A stretch of DNA of 64,000 nt from Carnobacterium sp. CP1 (GCF_001483965.1 NZ_CP010796.1:496001-560000), one strand, 5' to 3'. Counted from the first letter of the stretch, positions 1 to 11,252 are shown. Notes: generated by a model not told the origin, from the letters alone. Translations and numbers: made by a program.

Positions 1-1
1 T

Positions 2-1015
2 CTACAAGCTCATACTTTTTATGAAGGCATTTATCCATTGATTTCTGCTTTATCCCGTCCGTTAATTGCGAAAAAATTGGTGGAAGTAGCTCTCAAAGAA
101 GGCGCCGCCGCGGTCGCTCATGGTTGCACCGGAAAAGGCAACGATCAAGTGCGCTTTGAAGTAGCGATTCATTCTTTAGCGCCAAACTTGAAAGTTCTTG
201 CGCCAGTGCGTGAATGGCAATGGTCAAGAGAAGAAGAAATCAATTACGCCATTGAACATGACATACCTGTGCCAATCGATTTGGACAATCCTTTTTCCAT
301 TGATCAAAATTTATGGGGAAGATCAAACGAATGTGGCATTTTAGAAAATCCATGGATGGCGCCGCCAGAAGCAGCTTATGAGTTAACCGCTAGTTTGGAA
401 AATACTCCAGATAGTCCAGAAATTTTAGAAATCGACTTTTTGGCTGGAAAACCTATTGCGCTAAATGGTAAACCATATTCGTTAGTAGAATTGATTGAAT
501 GTCTCAATAAAATAGCGGGAAAACATGGTATCGGAAGAATCGATCACATTGAAAACCGTTTAGTTGGAATCAAATCCCGCGAAGTTTATGAAGCACCAGG
601 GGCTATTGTTCTGATGACGGCCCATAAAGCTTTGGAAGACCTGACTTTCGTAAAAGAAATTGGACATTTTAAGCCAGCCATTGAACAAAAATTAACCGAG
701 ATGATTTACAACGGTTTATGGTTTAATCCTTTAACAGATAGCTTGATTGCTTTCTTAAAATCTACACAACAGTACGTGAACGGTACCATTCGTTTGAAAT
801 TGTTTAAGGGCCATTCAATCGTGGAAGGAAGAAAGTCGCCTAATTCTTTATATGATGAAAATTTAGCTACTTATACTTCAGCTGACACATTTGATCAAGA
901 AGCTTCGGTTGGTTTTATTAAATTATGGGGACTATCTACCAAAGTACATGCAGAAGTTCACAATGCAACCGCTCAGTTTGATGAAACATTAATAAAAGAA
1001 AAGAGTCTCTATTAA
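2..1015 (+). CDS. argG: Argininosuccinate synthase, C-terminal part (5' end outside window)
   Basis: The frame is open from base 2, so the gene begins before the window. The product joins citrulline and aspartate with ATP to give argininosuccinate, the penultimate step of arginine synthesis in the cytoplasm. The visible part carries the family's [14 protein letters not shown] segment near its start and the EYEAPG-like [13 protein letters not shown] segment later; both are typical of ArgG. About 337 of the usual ~400 residues are present, so roughly the N-terminal ATP-binding sixth is missing. argH follows after a very short gap, so the two form an argGH operon. Its promoter, and any ArgR site, lies outside the window. 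Confidence 0.95.
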   Translation, partial: LQAHTFYEGIYPLISALSRPLIAKKLVEVALKEGAAAVAHGCTGKGNDQVRFEVAIHSLAPNLKVLAPVREWQWSREEEINYAIEHDIPVPIDLDNPFSIDQNLWGRSNECGILENPWMAPPEAAYELTASLENTPDSPEILEIDFLAGKPIALNGKPYSLVELIECLNKIAGKHGIGRIDHIENRLVGIKSREVYEAPGAIVLMTAHKALEDLTFVKEIGHFKPAIEQKLTEMIYNGLWFNPLTDSLIAFLKSTQQYVNGTIRLKLFKGHSIVEGRKSPNSLYDENLATYTSADTFDQEASVGFIKLWGLSTKVHAEVHNATAQFDETLIKEKSLY

Positions 1016-1035
1016 GCAATGTTAGGATGAATAGA

Positions 1036-2424
1036 ATGAAAAAATTATGGAGTGGAAGATTTGAAGGTGAGAGCCAGGCATGGGTTGATGCTTTCGGAGC
1101 TTCAATCGCTGTCGACCAGCAATTAGCAGAAGAAGATTTAATTGGCAGTCTAGCTCATGTACAAATGCTAGCTAAAACCAATATACTATCAGCTGAAGAA
1201 GCAAATGAAATTATCCAAGGTTTAGAAAAATTACTCGAAGACAATAAAAAGGGACGTTTAGTATTTACTGCTGAAAACGAAGATATTCATTTGAATTTGG
1301 AAAAGTTGCTTCATGGTATTATCGGTCCAGTCGCAGGCAAACTGCATACGGCTCGTAGTAGAAATGACCAAGTTGCAACAGATATGCATTTGTACCTGAA
1401 AAAGGAAGTAATTGAAATCAATCAACGGATTCGTTTATTTATGGAAGTTTTGATTAGCAAAGCTGAAGAAAACGTGGAAACTATCTTGCCAGGATATACT
1501 CATTTGCAACATGCGCAGCCCATTTCTTTTGCTCACCATCTATTGGCTTATTACAATATGTTTAAACGTGATTTTGAACGTAATCAAGATAGTTTGAAAA
1601 GAATCGACCTATCGCCATTGGGTGCTGCTGCTTTAGCTGGAACAACATTTCCCATCGATCGAGAATACACAAAAACGTTGCTCGGTTTCAAAGAAAGTTA
1701 TACGAACAGCATAGACGCCGTTAGTGATCGGGATTTTATTTTAGAATTTTTGAGCAACAGCAGTCTTTTGATGATGCACCTATCACGTTTTTGTGAAGAA
1801 ATCATTTTATGGACTAGTCACGAATACCAGTTTGTAACATTGACTGATGCTTTTTCAACAGGCAGCTCGATTATGCCTCAAAAGAAAAATCCAGATATGG
1901 CCGAATTGATTCGCGGAAAAACTGGACGTGTTTATGGAAACCTATTAGGTCTATTGACAACAATGAAAGGTTTGCCCTTAGCGTACAACAAAGATCTGCA
2001 AGAAGATAAAGAGGGTATGTTTGACACAGTTAAAACGGTTAAAGATTGTCTAACGGTATTTTCTGGGATGCTTGAGACGATGAAAGTTAACGAAGCAACG
2101 ATGTATTCAGCTACGACTAAGGATTATTCAAATGCGACAGAATTAGCAGATTACCTAGCAAGCAAAGGGATTCCCTTTAGAAAAGCACATGAGATCGTAG
2201 GAAAGCTTGTACTGGAAGGCATCAAAAAAGGGATTTATCTGCAAGATATTTCCTTATCTGATTACCAAGCAGTTTCTGAATTAATCGAAGAAGATGTTTA
2301 CACTGTACTAGATTCAAAAACTGCTGTAGAACGACGCAACTCTTTGGGTGGGACAGGCTTTGAACAAGTAAAAAAAGAACTAGCGAGTGCAAATAAAACA
2401 TTAGTGGATATGGAAAAAGTATGA
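1036..2424 (+). CDS. argH: Argininosuccinate lyase
   Basis: ArgH splits argininosuccinate into arginine and fumarate, the last step of arginine synthesis. The fumarase/aspartase superfamily signature [12 protein letters not shown] is present around residue 280, with [13 protein letters not shown] near residue 105 and [11 protein letters not shown]-type sequence near 155. I chose the ATG at 1036 (MKKLWSGRF, 462 aa). An AGGATG at about 1024-1029 lies at good distance from it, whereas the in-frame ATG at 1027 sits on that Shine-Dalgarno sequence. The gene starts 20 bases after the argG stop and is presumably cotranscribed with it. A terminator follows near 2500. Confidence 0.96.
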   Translation: MKKLWSGRFEGESQAWVDAFGASIAVDQQLAEEDLIGSLAHVQMLAKTNILSAEEANEIIQGLEKLLEDNKKGRLVFTAENEDIHLNLEKLLHGIIGPVAGKLHTARSRNDQVATDMHLYLKKEVIEINQRIRLFMEVLISKAEENVETILPGYTHLQHAQPISFAHHLLAYYNMFKRDFERNQDSLKRIDLSPLGAAALAGTTFPIDREYTKTLLGFKESYTNSIDAVSDRDFILEFLSNSSLLMMHLSRFCEEIILWTSHEYQFVTLTDAFSTGSSIMPQKKNPDMAELIRGKTGRVYGNLLGLLTTMKGLPLAYNKDLQEDKEGMFDTVKTVKDCLTVFSGMLETMKVNEATMYSATTKDYSNATELADYLASKGIPFRKAHEIVGKLVLEGIKKGIYLQDISLSDYQAVSELIEEDVYTVLDSKTAVERRNSLGGTGFEQVKKELASANKTLVDMEKV

Positions 2425-2494
2425 TCGGCTTTTTTCGTGAATCGATTAGCAGTTGATTTAAAAACAGGATTTTATTATCTGGTGAAAAATAAAA

Positions 2495-2546
2495 AGAAGC
2501 CGCTTAGAATGAAGGTGTGATCGTATTCTATGCGGTTTCTTTTTGA
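2495..2546 (+). terminator. Rho-independent terminator of argGH
   Basis: AGAAGCCGC...AGAAT pairs with ATTCT...GCGGTTTCT around a ~14-base loop and is followed by TTTTT. It ends the arginine operon. The rest of the 284-base gap to hrcA holds an inverted repeat (2582-2610) and the hrcA promoter with CIRCE. Confidence 0.8.
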
Positions 2547-2581
2547 GCTGATTTTGCTCAATAGAAGCCACTTGCCGTAAG

Positions 2582-2610
2582 TTTTGTTTAAAAAATAAAT
2601 TTAAACAAAA
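2582..2610. repeat. AT-rich inverted repeat upstream of the hrcA promoter
   Basis: TTTTGTTTAAA at 2582-2592 is exactly mirrored by TTTAAACAAAA at 2600-2610, with a 7-base spacer. It lies 15 bases upstream of the -35 box of hrcA. It could be a regulator site or simply AT-rich symmetry; no T-run follows, so it is not a terminator. Confidence 0.4.
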
Positions 2611-2625
2611 AGTAGAGGATTATCG

Positions 2626-2654
2626 TTGACAAGTTAGCATATATTTGGTAAATT
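2626..2654 (+). promoter_or_regulatory. Vegetative promoter of hrcA-grpE-dnaK
   Basis: A perfect TTGACA (2626-2631) is followed after 17 bases by TAAATT (2649-2654). It sits just upstream of the CIRCE element, the usual arrangement for sigma-A promoters repressed by HrcA. Confidence 0.75.
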
Positions 2655-2664
2655 AATACTTGTG

Positions 2665-2691
2665 TTAGCACTCTTTAGTCCCAAGTGCTAA
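2665..2691. promoter_or_regulatory. CIRCE operator (HrcA binding site)
   Basis: TTAGCACTC, nine bases, AAGTGCTAA. This matches the CIRCE consensus TTAGCACTC-N9-GAGTGCTAA with a single change in the right arm (G to A). It lies between the -10 box and the hrcA ribosome site, so HrcA binding would block transcription of the whole chaperone cluster. Confidence 0.95.
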
Positions 2692-2708
2692 AAAAGAGGT
2701 GATGCAAC

Positions 2709-3746
2709 ATGTTAACAGAAAGACAAGTTCTAATACTGAAATCCATCATTCTTCTCTATACAAGCTATGGAAATCCAATTGGTTCTAAAACATTGATGAA
2801 TGAAGCAGGAATGAAGTTCAGCTCTGCAACTATTCGTAATGAAATGGTTAGGTTAGAAGAGTTAGGTTTTATTGAAAAGACACATTCTTCATCTGGACGT
2901 ATCCCTTCTATCAAAGGGTATCGGTTTTATGTAGATCATCTAGTACATCCAACTGAAATTCAGAAAAAAGATATTGTTACAATCAAACAATCTTTTAGCA
3001 ATACCTTTCATCAGTTAGATGAAATCGTTGTACAATCTGCTGAAGTGCTTTCGCAATTGACAAGTTATACCGCTATTTCTTTAGGACCTGAATTAAAAGA
3101 CAGCAAGCTAACAGGTTTTCGATTGGTTCCTTTAAATGAACATCGGGTGATGGTCATTTTGGTCACAGATAAAGGCCACGTAGAAAACCAAGTATTCTCT
3201 TTGCCGAAAACAATTCAACCGAGCGACTTGGAAAAAATGGTGAAAATCTTTAATGAACGATTAGTTGGGCATACATTAATGGAAGTATTTCAAAAACTGA
3301 AAACTGAAATGCCTATTTTAATTAACAAATATGCTAAATCAGCAGAAGGAATGCTAACCATTCTTGATGATGTTATTTTGCAAGCTGGACGTGATCAAAT
3401 TCACGTAGGCGGCAGAATGAATATGCTTGATTATTCTATCGGTCTAGATGTAGAAAAATTTAAGTCGATTTATTCTTTGATGGAAGACCAGCATGATTTA
3501 GCTCATTTATTGACGCCTTACCATAGCGGAATTGAAGTACGAATCGGACAAGAATTGGATGACGAGTTATTTGACGAATTCAGTTTGATAACGGCAAGCT
3601 ACAATGTCATGGGTTATGGGACGGGCTTGATTGCCCTATTAGGACCGACCAGCATGCCTTATTCAAAAATGATTAGTTTAGTGGATGTATTTAGAAATGA
3701 GCTTTCAAAAAAAATAGTAGATTACTATCGTTCGATGGAAGACTAA
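2709..3746 (+). CDS. hrcA: Heat-inducible transcription repressor HrcA
   Basis: HrcA binds CIRCE operators and represses class I heat-shock genes; GroEL helps it fold, so repression lifts under heat stress. At 345 aa the protein is of family length. The N-terminal winged helix (about 1-75) includes the conserved FSSATIRNEMVRLEELG and SSGRIPSIKGYRFYVD segments, followed by the GAF-like dimerisation domain. The ATG at 2709 has GAGGTGAT at good spacing. It is the first gene after a CIRCE site, so it is autoregulated, and it is followed after 21 bases by grpE. Confidence 0.97.
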   Translation: MLTERQVLILKSIILLYTSYGNPIGSKTLMNEAGMKFSSATIRNEMVRLEELGFIEKTHSSSGRIPSIKGYRFYVDHLVHPTEIQKKDIVTIKQSFSNTFHQLDEIVVQSAEVLSQLTSYTAISLGPELKDSKLTGFRLVPLNEHRVMVILVTDKGHVENQVFSLPKTIQPSDLEKMVKIFNERLVGHTLMEVFQKLKTEMPILINKYAKSAEGMLTILDDVILQAGRDQIHVGGRMNMLDYSIGLDVEKFKSIYSLMEDQHDLAHLLTPYHSGIEVRIGQELDDELFDEFSLITASYNVMGYGTGLIALLGPTSMPYSKMISLVDVFRNELSKKIVDYYRSMED

Positions 3747-3767
3747 TCAAGAAGGAGCTATGTATTT

Positions 3768-4325
3768 ATGACTGAGAATCAAAAAGATCCGCTAACTGAA
3801 GAAGTGGTTGATGAAACAAATGAGAACAACGAACAACCACAAACGGAAGAAGCGGTTGAAGAAGAGGTTCAAGTGGACGAATTAACAGAAGCTAAAACGG
3901 CTTTGAGCGAGATGGAAGACCGTTATTTGCGTTTACAAGCTGAGCTAGCGAATATGCGCAAACGCAATCAAAAAGAAAAAGAAGATGCCGCAAAATATCG
4001 CTCTCAATCATTAGCAACAGAATTATTGCCAGTGATCGATAACCTGGAACGTGCATTGGCCATTGACGTGACTGATGAACAAGGGAAAAACTTGAAAAAA
4101 GGTTTGGAAATGGTGATGGATTCATTTAAAGTTGCTTTGGACAACGAAGGAATCAAAGTCATTGATCCATTGAATCAACCTTTTGATCCTAATTTCCATC
4201 AGGCAATTCAAACAACGCCAGTGGAAGAGGGACAAGAAGCTGATACAGTTGTAAATGTTTTCCAAAAAGGTTATTCTTTAAATGAACGTATTTTACGTCC
4301 GGCAATGGTTATCGTTGCTCAATAA
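3768..4325 (+). CDS. grpE: Nucleotide exchange factor GrpE
   Basis: GrpE releases ADP from DnaK and so resets the chaperone cycle. The 185-aa protein has a strongly acidic, low-complexity N terminus (about 1-40), a long coiled-coil region with the RYLRLQAELANMRKRNQKE segment, and the C-terminal beta-wing with FDPNFHQAI and ending LRPAMVIVAQ, all typical. An AAGGAG ribosome site precedes the ATG. It lies between hrcA and dnaK in the heat-shock operon. Confidence 0.97.
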   Translation: MTENQKDPLTEEVVDETNENNEQPQTEEAVEEEVQVDELTEAKTALSEMEDRYLRLQAELANMRKRNQKEKEDAAKYRSQSLATELLPVIDNLERALAIDVTDEQGKNLKKGLEMVMDSFKVALDNEGIKVIDPLNQPFDPNFHQAIQTTPVEEGQEADTVVNVFQKGYSLNERILRPAMVIVAQ

Positions 4326-4370
4326 AACAAGAGTTCTAAAAAATAAACTAAAAAAAAGTAAAAGAGGTAA

Positions 4371-6212
<1,842 letters not shown>

Positions 6213-6233
6213 TCAGTGAATAGGTGACGAAGT

Positions 6234-6267
6234 AAAAAGCCAAGGCAAAATGCTTTTGGCTTTTTCT
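6234..6267 (+). terminator. Terminator between dnaK and dnaJ
   Basis: AAAAGCCAA pairs with TTTGGCTTTT around a short loop and is followed by a T-run. It should end or reduce the hrcA-grpE-dnaK transcript before dnaJ. The possible -35 box of dnaJ overlaps its 3' arm. Confidence 0.8.
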
Positions 6268-6284
6268 TCTAGATATGCTATGCT
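6256..6284 (+). promoter_or_regulatory. Possible dnaJ promoter overlapping the dnaK terminator
   Basis: TTGGCT (6256-6261), 17 bases, TATGCT (6279-6284). Both boxes are imperfect. The -35 box is formed by the descending arm of the preceding terminator. No CIRCE is visible here. Confidence 0.4.
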
Positions 6285-6348
6285 CGTAAAGGTAAAATGA
6301 AGGGCAGTCTAGAGATAAACGTTATCATTGGAACGATGGAGGGAAATC

Positions 6349-7500
6349 ATGGCAAAAAGAGATTATTATGAAATATTAGGCGTTTCAAAAAGCGCTACGG
6401 ACGCTGAAATAAAAAAAGCCTACCGTAAACTTTCAAAACAATTCCATCCGGATATTAACAAAGAAGCTGATGCGGATGAAAAGTTTAAAGAAATCACTGA
6501 GGCTTATGAAGTGTTAAGCGATGCAAATAAACGTGCAGCTTATGATCAATATGGTCATGCAAGTACAGATCCTAACTTTGGTGCTGGATCAGGCGGATTT
6601 GGCGGCGGCTTCGGTGGTGGTGGTTTCGGCGGTGGCGGCTTCGAAGATATATTTGAATCTTTCTTCGGTGGCGGCGGCCGTTCGTATAATCCGAATGCTC
6701 CACGTCAAGGTGAAGATTTGCAATATCGAATGGATTTAGAATTTGAAGAAGCTATCTTTGGAAAAGAAACAACGATTCAATACAATCGCGAATCTGAATG
6801 TGCTACTTGTCATGGAGACGGTGCAAAACCAGGAACTCATCCTGTTACTTGTTCGAAATGTCATGGTTCAGGAACCCTTAATGTGGAACGGAATACTCCG
6901 CTTGGCCGCGTAATGACTCGTCAAACATGTGATGTGTGTCACGGTACTGGTAAAGAGATCAAAGAGAAATGCCCAACTTGTCATGGTTCAGGACATGTAA
7001 AAGATAGACACTCTGTTAAAGTAACCGTACCTGCAGGTGTAGAAGATGGAAATCAAATGCGTTTGAATGGACAAGGTGAAGCTGGGGTAAATGGCGGACC
7101 TTATGGAGATTTATATGTCGTTTTCCATGTTAAACCGAGTGATTTATACGATCGGGAAGGTTCAGAAATTTATTACGAATTACCAATCAGTTTCATCCAA
7201 GCAGCTTTAGGCGATGAAGTAGAAGTACCGACCGTTCACGGAAAAGTTAAACTGAAAGTTCCAGCTGGAACACAAACAGGAACAAATTTCCGTTTAAGAG
7301 GCAAAGGCGCACCGCGTCTTAGAGGAACTGGCAATGGAGATCAACACGTTACAATTAAATTGATCACTCCAAAAGATTTATCCAGCAAACAAGTCGACAT
7401 TCTGCGCGAATTTGCAAAAGCTAGCGGCATCGAGGTAACCGAACAAGAGGAAAGTCTTTTCGGAAAAGTAAAAGATGCTTTTAAAAAAGACAGAAAATAA
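6349..7500 (+). CDS. dnaJ: Co-chaperone DnaJ (Hsp40)
   Basis: DnaJ delivers unfolded clients to DnaK and stimulates its ATPase. The J domain (1-70) has the HPD motif at residues 33-35. A glycine/phenylalanine-rich linker follows (about 75-110), then four CxxCxGxG zinc-binding repeats and the C-terminal client-binding domains. I start the protein at 6349 (MAKRDYYEI, 383 aa) because GGAGGG lies five bases upstream. An in-frame ATG at 6328 would add seven residues foreign to the family. A terminator separates it from dnaK, so it may have its own promoter as well as read-through. Confidence 0.97.
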   Translation: MAKRDYYEILGVSKSATDAEIKKAYRKLSKQFHPDINKEADADEKFKEITEAYEVLSDANKRAAYDQYGHASTDPNFGAGSGGFGGGFGGGGFGGGGFEDIFESFFGGGGRSYNPNAPRQGEDLQYRMDLEFEEAIFGKETTIQYNRESECATCHGDGAKPGTHPVTCSKCHGSGTLNVERNTPLGRVMTRQTCDVCHGTGKEIKEKCPTCHGSGHVKDRHSVKVTVPAGVEDGNQMRLNGQGEAGVNGGPYGDLYVVFHVKPSDLYDREGSEIYYELPISFIQAALGDEVEVPTVHGKVKLKVPAGTQTGTNFRLRGKGAPRLRGTGNGDQHVTIKLITPKDLSSKQVDILREFAKASGIEVTEQEESLFGKVKDAFKKDRK

Positions 7501-7509
7501 ACCGACTAA

Positions 7510-7545
7510 AGAAAAACCTAGGCAAAATGCTTAGGTTTTTCTTTT
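7510..7545 (+). terminator. Terminator after dnaJ
   Basis: AAAAACCTA-GGC is mirrored by GC-TTAGGTTTTT and runs into TTTTTCTTTT. It closes the chaperone cluster before the separate lepA promoter. Confidence 0.85.
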
Positions 7546-7572
7546 AGGAATAAGACTAACCTTTGTAAAACA

Positions 7573-7601
7573 TTGTAATTCAGTGGTTTCACTGTTATAA
7601 T
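7573..7601 (+). promoter_or_regulatory. lepA promoter
   Basis: TTGTAA (7573-7578), 17-base spacer, perfect TATAAT (7596-7601). It drives lepA independently of the heat-shock genes. Confidence 0.75.
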
Positions 7602-7649
7602 TTGTAATGACACTTTTTGGAATAAAACATGAAAGTAGGCATTAATTGA

Positions 7650-9479
7650 ATGAATAAAAATGATTTAATTGAACGTCAAAAACGAATTCGGAACTTTTCG
7701 ATTATCGCCCATATCGATCATGGGAAATCGACTTTAGCTGACCGGATTTTACAAATGACCCGCACAGTTGCCGATCGAGACATGCACGAGCAGCTATTGG
7801 ATTCCATGGACTTAGAACGTGAGCGTGGAATTACTATCAAATTGAATACGGTAGAACTGAACTATACGGCAAAAAATGGCGAAGACTATACCTTCCATTT
7901 AATTGATACACCTGGACACGTCGATTTTACTTATGAAGTCTCACGGAGCTTAGCAGCTTGCGAAGGGGCAATTTTAGTAGTCGATGCTGCTCAAGGAATT
8001 GAAGCACAAACGTTAGCGAACGTTTATTTAGCTTTAGACAATGATTTAGAAATCCTTCCAGTCATCAATAAAATTGATTTACCAGCGGCGGATCCTGAAC
8101 GGGTTCGTGCAGAAGTAGAAGATGTTATTGGAATCGATGCTAGCGAAGCAGTCTTAGCGAGTGCTAAAATCGGATTAGGAGTAGAAGACATTTTAGAACA
8201 AATTGTTGAAAAAGTTCCTGCGCCTGATGGAGACTTAGATGCACCTTTAAAAGCTCTTATTTTTGATTCCGCTTATGATTCTTATCGTGGAGTTGTTTTA
8301 AATATTAGAGTGATGGATGGAATGATCAAACCTGGCGACACAATGAAGTTAATGAACACTGAAAAAACCTTTGAAGTAGCTGAAGTAGGTATCTTTTCAC
8401 CTAAGCCCATCAAACGTGATTTCTTGATGGTTGGAGACGTTGGTTATGTTACTGCAAACATTAAGACCGTTCAAGACGCACGGGTGGGAGACACTGTCAC
8501 ATTAGCGAATAACCCAGCAAAAGAAGCTTTGCCAGGGTATCGTAAAATGAATCCAATGGTTTACTGTGGGATGTATCCAATCGACTCTTCTCGCTTTACA
8601 GATTTACGTGAAGCGCTAGAGAAATTAGAGTTAAATGATGCTGCTTTGCAATTTGAAGCGGAAACCTCGCAAGCTTTAGGGTTTGGATTCCGTTGCGGTT
8701 TCTTAGGACTGCTACACATGGATGTTATCCAAGAACGACTTGAACGCGAATTTAATTTAGAATTGATCACTACTGCTCCATCGGTTATTTACCATGTGAA
8801 CTTGACAAACCAGACTCAAATCATTGTTTCAAACCCAGCTGACATGCCGGAACCTGGCGTAATTGAATCAATTGAAGAGCCTTATGTAAAAGCTAATATC
8901 ATGGTGCCAAATGATTATGTTGGTACAGTTATGGAAATTTCTCAACGGAAACGCGGCAATTTTATTGCTTTAGACTATTTAGATGACAAGCGTGTCAACG
9001 TTGTGTATGAAATCCCATTGTCAGAAATCGTGTATGACTTCTTTGATAAATTAAAATCCAGTACTAAAGGATATGCTTCTTTGGATTATGAGATGATTGG
9101 TTACAAAGTGAGTCGTTTAGCGAAGATGGATATTCTTTTGAATGGAGAAACCGTAGATGCCTTGAGCTTTATTGTGCATAATGACTTTTCTTATGATCGT
9201 GGGAAAGCGATTGTTGAAAAATTAAGAAGCATTATCCCACGTCAACAGTTCGAGATTCCGATTCAAGCTGCCATTGGCAGTAAGATTCTTTCTCGTTCAA
9301 CAATCAAAGCATTGCGTAAAGATGTAACAGCTAAGCTGTACGGCGGGGATGTCACACGTCGTCAAAAATTATTGAAAAAGCAAAAAGCTGGTAAAAAACG
9401 GATGAAACAAGTAGGATCTGTCGAGATACCGCAAGAAGCGTTTATGTCCGTTCTTAAGATGGACGACGAGAAAAAGTAA
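7650..9479 (+). CDS. lepA: Elongation factor 4 (LepA, back-translocating GTPase)
   Basis: LepA is a ribosome-associated GTPase related to EF-G that acts under stress and in 30S biogenesis. The G1 motif [13 protein letters not shown] is near residue 20, G3 DTPGHVD near 85 and G4 NKIDLP near 140. The protein ends with the LepA-specific C-terminal domain ([20 protein letters not shown]). Its 609 aa is the normal length. The ATG at 7650 follows an in-frame stop at 7647, so no longer start is possible; the upstream AAGTAGG is a weak, distant Shine-Dalgarno sequence. It has its own promoter and terminator. Confidence 0.97.
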   Translation: MNKNDLIERQKRIRNFSIIAHIDHGKSTLADRILQMTRTVADRDMHEQLLDSMDLERERGITIKLNTVELNYTAKNGEDYTFHLIDTPGHVDFTYEVSRSLAACEGAILVVDAAQGIEAQTLANVYLALDNDLEILPVINKIDLPAADPERVRAEVEDVIGIDASEAVLASAKIGLGVEDILEQIVEKVPAPDGDLDAPLKALIFDSAYDSYRGVVLNIRVMDGMIKPGDTMKLMNTEKTFEVAEVGIFSPKPIKRDFLMVGDVGYVTANIKTVQDARVGDTVTLANNPAKEALPGYRKMNPMVYCGMYPIDSSRFTDLREALEKLELNDAALQFEAETSQALGFGFRCGFLGLLHMDVIQERLEREFNLELITTAPSVIYHVNLTNQTQIIVSNPADMPEPGVIESIEEPYVKANIMVPNDYVGTVMEISQRKRGNFIALDYLDDKRVNVVYEIPLSEIVYDFFDKLKSSTKGYASLDYEMIGYKVSRLAKMDILLNGETVDALSFIVHNDFSYDRGKAIVEKLRSIIPRQQFEIPIQAAIGSKILSRSTIKALRKDVTAKLYGGDVTRRQKLLKKQKAGKKRMKQVGSVEIPQEAFMSVLKMDDEKK

Positions 9480-9500
9480 ATAACTCAATAACAGTATTTG

Positions 9501-9529
9501 CCTGCCAAAAATCTTTGGCAGGTTTTTTT
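9501..9529 (+). terminator. lepA terminator
   Basis: CCTGCCAAA and TTTGGCAGG form a 9-bp stem with a short loop, followed by TTTTTTT. Confidence 0.9.
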
Positions 9530-9660
9530 GTTTTTATATTTAGACTGGAACAAGGATCATCTGTTTATTTCTGGTAGGAGCAAACAATCACAAAACTAAA
9601 GTATCGTATAAAAAGGGTTAACTACTGATTTTAATAAAACTCCGTGTATTTTTTTTGATT

Positions 9661-9690
9661 TTGACAGCATTAAAGCTTATCCTGGATAAG
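9661..9690 (+). promoter_or_regulatory. -35-like box with overlapping palindromic operator candidate
   Basis: A perfect TTGACA (9661-9666) is followed by the 15-base palindrome CTTATCC-T-GGATAAG (9676-9690), which occupies the position where the -10 box should be (best fit GGATAA or GATAAG). This looks like a repressible promoter for the membrane protein gene that starts 44 bases on. The regulator is unknown. The rest of the 204-base gap shows nothing else I can support. Confidence 0.45.
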
Positions 9691-9733
9691 AGCTCTATCA
9701 TAAGAACAAAGCTTTACTGAAAAAGCGGAGAGG

Positions 9734-10477
9734 ATGGTTTCATTGTATATCGTGATTACCTTTATTTGTGCGCTAGGATTTGCATTTATTCATTTTTCTT
9801 CTAAATACATGCAATTTGCTAATAAAGTGCCTCGCAGCAGGTTTTTGTCTCTTTCTGCTGGAGTAGCTGTTTCCTACGTCTTTGTACATTTATTGCCGCA
9901 ATTAAATACCTATCAACAAGTCGTTGTAAAAAATTTGCAACAGAGCAGCTGGCGGCATATTGAAAATCACATTTATATCATAGCCTTAGCAGGACTGGTT
10001 TTGTTTTATGCTATGGAACGGTTAGTCAAAATATCTCGGAAAAGCAAGGTGTTAAAAAATCCGGAACAAGCTGATTCAGTTATATTTTGGATTCATATGG
10101 GTTCGTTTTTTATTTATAATACCGTTATAGGATATCTTTTAGTTAGAGAAGAATACAAAAGTCCCTTAGGAATATTCTTTTACTTTTTGGCTTTAGGAGT
10201 ACACTTTATAACGAACGATTGGAGCCTTAGAAGAGACCATAAAGGAGCTTATGATAAATATGGCCGAATTATTTTAACAGCAGCACCCGTTTTAGGATGG
10301 CTAATAGGCATATTGACTGAACTAAACGAATTCGTCCTGTCCATTTTGCAGGCTTTCATAGCGGGAGGAGTTATTTTAAATGTGATGAAAGAAGAACTGC
10401 CTGAAGAACAAAAAAGCAGCTTAAGCAGTTTTCTGGCAGGGGTTATTGGGTATACCGTTCTTTTATTGCTTATTTAG
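9734..10477 (+). CDS. Multi-spanning membrane protein, weakly ZIP-like, function unknown
   Basis: The 247-aa product has about eight hydrophobic segments (roughly 2-21, 38-58, 80-97, 115-137, 145-162, 178-196, 198-215, 229-247) and short loops, so it is an integral membrane protein. The second segment (SAGVAVSYVFVHLLPQL) resembles the second helix of ZIP metal transporters. The canonical histidine/glutamate metal motifs of ZIP helices 4 and 5 are not seen, although single histidines occur there (IHMG, VHFITND). Transport is therefore only a guess. A GGAGAGG precedes the ATG. The SIR2 gene follows after 37 bases and is probably cotranscribed. Confidence 0.7.
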   Translation: MVSLYIVITFICALGFAFIHFSSKYMQFANKVPRSRFLSLSAGVAVSYVFVHLLPQLNTYQQVVVKNLQQSSWRHIENHIYIIALAGLVLFYAMERLVKISRKSKVLKNPEQADSVIFWIHMGSFFIYNTVIGYLLVREEYKSPLGIFFYFLALGVHFITNDWSLRRDHKGAYDKYGRIILTAAPVLGWLIGILTELNEFVLSILQAFIAGGVILNVMKEELPEEQKSSLSSFLAGVIGYTVLLLLI

Positions 10478-10514
10478 CTGTTTTCAAACAAATAAATATG
10501 AAAAGAGGAATAAC

Positions 10515-11252
10515 GTGCAAAATAAAATCATAAAATTAAAAAAATTAATAGAACAATCTAACAGCATTGTCTTTTTTGGAGGTGCAGGCGTATCAACAGA
10601 AAGCGGTATACCGGATTTTCGATCTGCAGACGGCTTATTTAATCAAGATTCAGGTCAAACTTACCAACCAGAGGATATTGTTAGCGATTGGTTTTTAAAA
10701 GAGCAGCCGGAATTGTTTTTCAATTACTATTTTGAGCATTTAGTCTATCCAGAAGCGGTTCCTAATGCGACTCATCTTTATTTGGCTGAACTTGAAGCAA
10801 AAGAGAAAGATATCACGATCATCACACAAAATATTGATGGGTTGCATCAAGCCGCTGGGAGCGAAAAAGTTTTAGAACTCCATGGAAGTACATTGCGGAA
10901 TACTTGCTTAACTTGTGGAGAGAACTATCCTTTACGTGTTTTAAGACAAGATGATAAAGGGATACCAAGATGCCCGCACGACAATGGCATCGTTCGTCCA
11001 GATGTCGTTCTTTATGGTGAAATGCTAGATCAAACGGCTTTATCAATGAGTATGGCTGCCGTTGAAAAAGCGGACTTATTGATCGTCGCTGGAACATCTT
11101 TATCTGTTTATCCTGCTAATAGTTTGATCCACTATTTTAAAGGAGAAGCATCGATTCTGTTGAATCGGACACCGGTTCAACACCCGGCTCTGTTTGATTT
11201 GATTATTCAAGATTCATTGGGCTCTATTTTCAAACAATTAAAAGAAAATTAA
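10515..11252 (+). CDS. SIR2-family NAD-dependent protein deacylase
   Basis: Sirtuins remove acyl groups from lysines while consuming NAD. NAD-binding motifs GGAGVSTESGIPDFRS (about 22-37) and TQNIDGLH (104-111), the catalytic histidine in ELHGS (H123) and GTSLSVYPA (193-201) are all visible. The structural zinc site shows only three cysteines: C131 and C134 (CLTC) and C153. Where a fourth is usual the sequence reads CPHDNG. I start at GTG 10515 (245 aa), which has AGAGGA upstream and matches family length. An in-frame ATG at 10446 lies inside the preceding gene and would add 23 unrelated residues. Confidence 0.88.
   Translation: MQNKIIKLKKLIEQSNSIVFFGGAGVSTESGIPDFRSADGLFNQDSGQTYQPEDIVSDWFLKEQPELFFNYYFEHLVYPEAVPNATHLYLAELEAKEKDITIITQNIDGLHQAAGSEKVLELHGSTLRNTCLTCGENYPLRVLRQDDKGIPRCPHDNGIVRPDVVLYGEMLDQTALSMSMAAVEKADLLIVAGTSLSVYPANSLIHYFKGEASILLNRTPVQHPALFDLIIQDSLGSIFKQLKEN

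Noticed and set aside
6580-6690. Short GGC/GGT repeats in dnaJ, and similar ones near 31300-31380 and 32780-32960
   Set aside because: They are coding glycine-rich linkers or tails, not DNA repeats with a separate role.
10446-10514. Longer SIR2 start at ATG 10446
   Set aside because: It overlaps the previous gene by 32 bases, lacks a ribosome site and adds residues foreign to sirtuins; GTG 10515 fits better.
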